Assembly: GCA_963709645.1 (NCBI GenBank)
Contig: CAVPXP010000005.1
Span: forward strand, 62,001 to 126,000
Source of the DNA: DYRB01 sp963709645
GTDB lineage: Bacteria > Pseudomonadota > Gammaproteobacteria > Chromatiales > Chromatiaceae
Reading direction: 5' to 3'
DNA: 64,000 nucleotides
Each line of letters opens with the position of its first letter. Positions within the stretch are counted from its first letter, which is position 1. The translations under genes and the position numbers were made by a program. Below, piece by piece: positions 59,520-64,000 of this stretch. The notes beneath the pieces were generated by a model. It did not search any database. It had not been told where the DNA came from and worked only from the letters and a program-made list of their open reading frames with translations.

Positions 59520-61481
59520 ATGACCCGCCTCGGCATCGACACCGGAGGGACCTTCACCGATTTCGTCCTCTGGCGCGGCGGAGAGGTGCGGGTGCACAAG
59601 GTGCTGTCCACGCCGGCAGCGCCGGAGATCGCCATCCTGCAAGGGATCCTAGACCTGGGCCTGGACCCTGCTGGGCTCAAGGTCATCCACGGGTCCACGG
59701 TGGCGACCAACGCGGTCCTGGAGCGCAAGGGGGTGCGCACCGTCTATGTTGCCAACCGCGGCCTCAAAGACCTGCTCACCATCGGCCGCCAGGCCCGCGA
59801 GCGCCTCTACGACCTGCAGCCCCCCAAGCCTCCGCCGCCCGTACCGGCGGACCTGTGCCTGGAGACCGGGGGGCGCCTGGCCGCGGACGGCACCTGGGTC
59901 GAGCCACTGACCGCGGGCGATATCGTCGAGCTGACGGCGGCTCTCGGGCGCCTCGCACCCCGGTCGGTGGCCATCAACCTGCTCTTCTCGTACCTGGACG
60001 ACAGCGCGGAGCGGGCCCTGGAGGCGGCGGTCCCGGAAGGCATCTCTTGCTCACGCTCCTCTGAAGTCCTGCCGGTGGCGGGCGAGTACGAACGCGGGAT
60101 CGCCACCTGGCTCAACGCCTGGGTCGGGCCCCTGGTGGGCCGCTACCTGGAGCGTCTGGGAGCCGGGCTCGGCGGGGCGACCCTTTCGGTGATGCAGAGC
60201 AGCGGTGAGGCGGTGGCCGCAGACCAGACCGCGCACCGCGCCGTGCACCTGCTCTTCTCCGGGCCCGCCGGCGGTCTGGTCGGAGCCGGCTTCGTCGGCC
60301 GACTGGCGGGGTACGAGCGGCTCCTGAGCTTCGACATGGGTGGTACCTCCACGGACGTGGCCCTGCTCGCGGGGGCGCCTCGCCTGACCGGCGAGGGCCG
60401 GGTCGCCGGCTACCCGGTGGCCGTCCCCATGGTCGACATGCACACCATCGGGGCCGGGGGCGGCTCCATCGCCCGCCTGGACCCGGGCGGGGTCCTGTTG
60501 GTGGGCCCTGAGTCTGCCGGGGCCGATCCCGGCCCAGCCTGTTACGGGCGAGGCGGCACAGATCCGACGGTAACCGATGCCAACCTGGTCCTCGGTCGGC
60601 TGCGTCCGGAGGGCTTCCTGGACGGGCGCATGACCCTGGATGTTGCCGCTGCGCGGGCCGCCGTCGCCCGCCTGGCCGAGGCCATGCGGACGACCCCGGA
60701 GCAAGCCGCCCAGGGCGTAGTGGACCTGGCCAACGAGCACATGGCCCGTGCGCTGCGGGTCATGTCGGTGCAACGGGGGACGGACCCGCGTGGCTTCGTC
60801 CTCGTCTCCTTCGGCGGCGCCGGCGGTCTGCACGTCTGCGCCCTGGCGGAGGCCCTCGGGATGAGCCGCGCCCTGGTCCCGGTTCATGCCGGGGTCCTTT
60901 CGGCCCTGGGAATGCTCGCCGCCCGCCCGGGGCGCACCCTGACCCGGACCTGGGGGCAGGCACTGGGGGCATTGACCGACAGGCAGGTGGCAGGGCGTCT
61001 CGCGGACCTCGCCGAGGAGGGGACCCGGGCCCTGGTGGCCGAGGGGCTGGCCCGAGGGGACTTAGCCACGGAGCTATCCCTCGACCTGCGCTACCGCGGC
61101 CAGTCCTACACCTTGAACGTCCCCTGGCAGGGGGTATCGGCGAGTGCCGAGGGGTTCCACCAAGCTCACCTGGCCCGCTACGGACACCGCCTGAACCTGC
61201 CGGTGGAGTTGGTCAACCTGCGGGCCCGGGTTATGGGGCCAGGGCCCGATCTGCGACTACCGCGCGCGGCAGCATCCGAGCCAGGCATACCGCGGTCGAC
61301 CGCCCGGGTGGTCGGCTGGGAGACGGAGATCCCGGTCTTGTCCCGCGGCGAGGTGGCGAACGGCCGCATCACCGGACCGGCGATTCTCATCGATCCAGTC
61401 GCCACCACCTGGGTTGCCCCCAATTGGGTTGCAGAGGCAGATACTTACGGCAACCTGTTGCTGCGGCGCGGTGGACCATAG
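59520..61481 (+). CDS. Hydantoinase/oxoprolinase family protein, HyuA type
   Basis: A 653-residue HyuA-family ATPase-fold protein: RLGIDTGGTFTDFVLWRGGE start, IHGSTVATNAVLERKG, LSFDMGGTSTDVALLAG (phosphate loop), GAGGGSIARLDPGG and VSFGGAGGLHVCALAEALG. Such enzymes open hydantoins or 5-oxoproline with ATP, normally with a HyuB partner; none is adjacent. A lone HyuA-like protein may work with a HyuB coded elsewhere or have another role. ATG 59520 places the phosphate-binding strand at residue 3, so the upstream frame to 59448 is rejected. Confidence 0.88.
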   Translation: MTRLGIDTGGTFTDFVLWRGGEVRVHKVLSTPAAPEIAILQGILDLGLDPAGLKVIHGSTVATNAVLERKGVRTVYVANRGLKDLLTIGRQARERLYDLQPPKPPPPVPADLCLETGGRLAADGTWVEPLTAGDIVELTAALGRLAPRSVAINLLFSYLDDSAERALEAAVPEGISCSRSSEVLPVAGEYERGIATWLNAWVGPLVGRYLERLGAGLGGATLSVMQSSGEAVAADQTAHRAVHLLFSGPAGGLVGAGFVGRLAGYERLLSFDMGGTSTDVALLAGAPRLTGEGRVAGYPVAVPMVDMHTIGAGGGSIARLDPGGVLLVGPESAGADPGPACYGRGGTDPTVTDANLVLGRLRPEGFLDGRMTLDVAAARAAVARLAEAMRTTPEQAAQGVVDLANEHMARALRVMSVQRGTDPRGFVLVSFGGAGGLHVCALAEALGMSRALVPVHAGVLSALGMLAARPGRTLTRTWGQALGALTDRQVAGRLADLAEEGTRALVAEGLARGDLATELSLDLRYRGQSYTLNVPWQGVSASAEGFHQAHLARYGHRLNLPVELVNLRARVMGPGPDLRLPRAAASEPGIPRSTARVVGWETEIPVLSRGEVANGRITGPAILIDPVATTWVAPNWVAEADTYGNLLLRRGGP

Positions 61482-61755
61482 GAGCCGGCGTCCCCTGCCG
61501 CGGCGACGCCGGTCCAGCGCGCGTCAGTTAGCCCCCACCTAGTCGAAGGCCCCAAGCATTACCTATGGTACTCCAAGGGGTAGTCCGCTAGACTGAGCCG
61601 TCCGTTACGCTAAGCCTCCGGCGCTCCCAGCGCCCCCAGCAAGCCCCCACCCCTGGGGGAAACCGCAACGATTCCAGGCCCGCTGCGCTACCCGCACTCC
61701 GTTTGGAGACCCCGGCGAGCCGCGGGTACAGGCCCAACACCTCCGAGGACCCCTG

Positions 61756-62940
61756 ATGAGCCCCTATGGCATCTTAGACGTCGGCCCCTGGCAGGCCGTC
61801 GCCGCCACCCTGATCCTGACGCATATCACCATCGTCGCGGTCACCGTTTTCCTGCACCGCAACCAGGCCCACCGGGCCCTGGACCTGCATCCCTGGGTAA
61901 GCCACTTCTTCCGCTTCTGGCTGTGGCTCACCACCGGTATGGTGACCAAGGAATGGGTCGCGGTCCACCGCAAGCACCACGCCAAGTGCGAGACACCGGA
62001 CGACCCCCATAGCCCCAAGATCCTGGGGCTCGGCAAGGTGATGGCCGAGGGCGCCGAGCTCTACCGCGGGGCGGCCGGTGACAAAGTCACGCTGGAGCAC
62101 TATGGCCGGGGCACCCCAGACGACTGGGTCGAGCGCAACATCTACAGCCATTACACCTGGCAGGGAATGGGCCTGATGCTGATCCTCGATGTGCTCCTGT
62201 TCGGGGTCTACGGAATCACCATCTGGGCCATCCAGATGCTCTGGATCCCCTTCTGGGCCGCCGGCGTCATCAACGGCGTGGGGCACTACTTCGGCTACCG
62301 CAGCTACGAGTCGCCGGATGCCTCCACCAACATCGTCCCCTGGGGCATCGTCATCGGCGGTGAGGAGTTGCACAACAACCACCACGCCTTTCCCAGCTCC
62401 GCCAAGCTCTCCTCCAAGTGGTGGGAGTTTGACATCGGGTGGTTTTACATCCGCAGCATGACGCTTTTGGGTCTGGCCAGGGTCAAGAAGGTCGCCCCCG
62501 AGCCGCATATCGTCCCCGGAAAATCGGTGATCGACATGGACACCCTCAAGGCGGTCATCGTCGCCCGCATGCATGTCTTCGCCCGTTACGCCCAGGAGGT
62601 CATGGAGCCCGTGTCCCGCGCGGAGCTCTGCCGCAACCAGGGGCACTGCCGCCGCATGGCGCGGCGTGCCCGCCGCCTGCTGATCTTGGAAGGGCAGCGC
62701 ATCGACACAGCGGCTCGGGCACACCTGGAGCAGTTGCTGGCCCAGAGTCAGCAGTTGGCGACCGTCTATCAGTACCGCGAGCGTCTGCGCGAGATCTGGG
62801 AGCGGACCGCCCCTAGCCAGGAGGCGCTGCTCAAGTCCCTTCAGGACTGGTGCCAGCAGGCCGAGGCCAGCGGCATCCAGGCCCTGGAGACCTTCTCCCG
62901 CAAACTGCGCGGCTTCTCGCTGCAGCCCAGCGTCCACTAA
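61756..62940 (+). CDS. Fatty acid desaturase (delta-9 acyl-CoA/acyl-lipid type)
   Basis: A 394-residue membrane desaturase. Four spans and three His boxes are visible: HRNQAHRALD, VHRKHHAKCETPDD and EELHNNHHAFPSSAK, which bind the di-iron centre. It introduces a cis double bond into saturated acyl chains, needing electrons from ferredoxin or a similar donor. The last ~100 residues are helical, Gln/Arg-rich and not part of the core. The stop codon is directly followed by a 157-bp palindromic element. The 274-bp gap upstream shows no gene. Confidence 0.93.
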   Translation: MSPYGILDVGPWQAVAATLILTHITIVAVTVFLHRNQAHRALDLHPWVSHFFRFWLWLTTGMVTKEWVAVHRKHHAKCETPDDPHSPKILGLGKVMAEGAELYRGAAGDKVTLEHYGRGTPDDWVERNIYSHYTWQGMGLMLILDVLLFGVYGITIWAIQMLWIPFWAAGVINGVGHYFGYRSYESPDASTNIVPWGIVIGGEELHNNHHAFPSSAKLSSKWWEFDIGWFYIRSMTLLGLARVKKVAPEPHIVPGKSVIDMDTLKAVIVARMHVFARYAQEVMEPVSRAELCRNQGHCRRMARRARRLLILEGQRIDTAARAHLEQLLAQSQQLATVYQYRERLREIWERTAPSQEALLKSLQDWCQQAEASGIQALETFSRKLRGFSLQPSVH

Positions 62941-63097
62941 GGCGATTTCTGTCAAATCATGTGCCAGCTAGCTGGTCTTTGCGCCCGCCTTCTTTGTCGC
63001 GCCAGCAGTCACATAGCCCAGCTATGCTCCTGCCAGTGCTTCTTGAAGGCTGACGCAAATCCGGCGCCATCTGGTACATGATTTTCCGGCAATCGCC
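62941..63097. repeat. 157-bp long palindromic element (MITE-like)
   Basis: The first 27 bases (GGCGATTTCTGTCAAATCAT...) pair with the last 27 (complement GGCGATTGCCGGAAAATCAT...) at about 80%. The inner parts, TTTGCGCCCGCCTTC at 62978 and GAAGGCTGACGCAAA at ~63044, pair as well, so almost the whole segment folds as one imperfect hairpin. It begins on the base after the desaturase stop codon. No transposase is inside. It could be a miniature transposable element or a large terminator-like structure. Confidence 0.7.
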
Positions 63098-63131
63098 TAA
63101 GTCCGGCCCGATTGGGGGCGCTATCGGCGCC

Positions 63132-63596
63132 CTACTGCACGGCATCTATACCTAGGGAGCGTTCCGGGGCCGGACCCGCTCGGCGGGCGGTGGCCAACAC
63201 CGCCCGCAACCCTTCTGGCAGAGCTAAGGCCCCTTCCCCGTCCTTGGCCAGGTGCACATGCACGGTGCGGGCGCGGGCGCACAAGGTGCCGGCCCCGTCC
63301 CGAAACCCGTAGGCCAGGGTGAAGCTGGCCCCACCCAGAGCCGCCACGCCCACATCAACCTCGATCTCCGCACCGTGACGCATCGGCTTCAGGTAGTCGG
63401 CCTCCGCGTGGACGAGGGGCAGCCGGCACCCGGCCCGGATGAGCCCGTCCAGGGGCAAGCCCAGGGCGCCGATGAACCCCTCGTAGGCATCGTGGGCGTG
63501 GCGGAAAAGGTGCCCATAGAACATGACCCCGGCGGCATCAATATCATGCAGATGGACGGTGAAGTGGTAATCGAATCCTTGGGTGCGCATGGGCAT
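63132..63596 (-). CDS. Acyl-CoA thioesterase, hotdog fold (YbgC/4HBT type)
   Basis: A 154-residue 4HBT-family thioesterase: FHYHF-like start FDYHFTVHLHDIDAAGVMFY, GHLFRHAHDAYEGFI with the catalytic Asp, and LVHAEADYLKPMRHGAEIEV. Because a partial o-succinylbenzoate synthase precedes it, it may be the 1,4-dihydroxy-2-naphthoyl-CoA thioesterase of menaquinone synthesis (MenI role), though a general acyl-CoA or YbgC role is possible. Start ATG 63596 or 63590; the upstream extension to 63791 overlaps the other gene's tail. Confidence 0.85.
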   Translation of the reverse strand: MPMRTQGFDYHFTVHLHDIDAAGVMFYGHLFRHAHDAYEGFIGALGLPLDGLIRAGCRLPLVHAEADYLKPMRHGAEIEVDVGVAALGGASFTLAYGFRDGAGTLCARARTVHVHLAKDGEGALALPEGLRAVLATARRAGPAPERSLGIDAVQ

Positions 63597-64000
63597 TGCT
63601 GGGCTGGTGGTTGACGGTCCGGGGCGGGCCGGGTAAGGGCTGTTGCAGTGCAGGCGGCCCATTAGAACGGGCGGAACCCCCCCCCGGGGACCTGGGAGAC
63701 CTGGATACGCCCAAGCCTCGGGCGCGGGGCCTCCCCAAGTCCTCCCCCAGCCACCCGGCAGTAGCGAGACCCTGGGGTATGGGGCTGCCAATGGCAGCAG
63801 CCAGGTGCACCGTGGGCCAGAGCCCCGCCGCGGACTCGATCAGGCTGGTGACCACGACCTCCCGTCCTGCGGCCTCCGCCGCCCTGGCCAGCGCCAGGGT
63901 CCGGCGCAGGCCGCCCAAGGCCGCGGGCTTTAGGACCAACCGCCGCACCGGGACCATAGCGAAGTTGGGCCAGACGCCCGCACGAGTCAGAGATTCGTCC
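63544..64000 (-). CDS. menC: o-Succinylbenzoate synthase (enolase superfamily), C-terminal part
   Basis: The C-terminal ~100 residues of an enolase-superfamily enzyme: FAMVPVRRLVLKPAALGGLR, RTLALARAAEAAGREVVVTS, LIESAAGLWPTVHLAAAIGS, whose Lys and Ser/Glu positions match MenC. It dehydrates SHCHC to o-succinylbenzoate in menaquinone synthesis. The frame remains open at the window edge. After GWLGEDLG (~63740) the reading becomes low-complexity and overlaps the thioesterase gene by about 50 bases, so the true stop is uncertain and a frameshift there is possible. Confidence 0.75.
   Translation of the reverse strand, partial: DESLTRAGVWPNFAMVPVRRLVLKPAALGGLRRTLALARAAEAAGREVVVTSLIESAAGLWPTVHLAAAIGSPIPQGLATAGWLGEDLGRPRARGLGVSRSPRSPGGGSARSNGPPALQQPLPGPPRTVNHQPSNAHAHPRIRLPLHRPSA

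Noticed and set aside
1..64000. CRISPR array, tRNA, rRNA or prophage
   Set aside because: No regularly spaced repeats of 24-40 bases, no cloverleaf with TTCGA arm that I could close, no rRNA sequence and no phage structural genes were found.

Overview
The window is about 64 kb of GC-rich chromosome from a gammaproteobacterium. RppH, the GAF-containing phosphotransferase PtsP, MutM and a linked pair of menaquinone-type genes fit that class. The ATP citrate lyase locus, the DsrE-family protein and the many REP-associated transposases suggest a sulfur-oxidising or purple sulfur lineage such as Chromatiales. That placement is inference: there is no rRNA, photosynthesis or dsr operon here to settle it.

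Region by region. 1-3.1 kb: an SDR oxidoreductase (edge), a pirin and a divergent LysR regulator sharing a dyad operator, then a ParE/Phd-type toxin-antitoxin pair with its own inverted-repeat operator. 3.1-12.6 kb: a mobile-element graveyard. It has three broken REP-associated tyrosine transposases, one apparently intact 1.6-kb IS4-type element inserted in a diguanylate cyclase gene, an IS4 end fragment and an IS110-type remnant. Between these lie a multiply frameshifted Na+/H+ antiporter, a DUF6064 membrane protein, a Tat-exported aldo/keto reductase and two papain-fold cysteine hydrolases. 13.5-17.6 kb: both ATP citrate lyase genes (reductive TCA cycle), conserved in protein sequence but carrying at least nine frameshifts. 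17.8-25.1 kb: nitrilase-family amidase, secreted nuclease-like protein, mutM, DUF4340, a broken glycosyltransferase, the ornithine-lipid acyltransferase pair olsB/olsA and a HAD phosphatase. 25.2-28.2 kb: rppH and ptsP. 28-31.5 kb: sparse, with a DUF4010 remnant, an HPF-like protein and two very small genes with their own terminators. 31.5-38 kb: a minus-strand run with a DUF4124-glutaredoxin protein, DUF1840, a tightly overlapping OsmC / SLOG (TRPM-like) / TrkA-N-RyR cassette, a gamma-glutamylcyclotransferase, a DJ-1/PfpI protein and a frameshifted radical SAM gene. 38.9-42.0 kb: a secreted M4 metalloprotease with a C-terminal repeat propeller. 42-48.2 kb: broken genes, then a three-gene exported redox cassette (carboxymuconolactone decarboxylase, DsrE, Tat-nitrilase) divergent from a CadC-type membrane regulator. 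48.4-56 kb: a small sigma-region-4-like protein, a giant alpha-2-macroglobulin with an N-terminal PAN domain, a SYLF protein and a beta-carbonic anhydrase flanked by REP-like palindromes. 56-64 kb: a Gld-type ABC operon, a hydantoinase A, a fatty-acid desaturase, a 157-bp palindromic element, a hotdog thioesterase and a partial o-succinylbenzoate synthase.

The most distinctive system is the OsmC-SLOG-RyR cassette. Two of its domains, SLOG/LSDAT and RyR, are best known from animal TRPM and ryanodine-receptor calcium channels. They sit here in overlapping genes and probably form a nucleotide-sensing module. Frameshifts are strongly clustered (6.6-17.6 kb, plus scattered single ones), whereas genes of 2-5.5 kb elsewhere are clean. 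Local decay and local assembly error both remain possible for that stretch.
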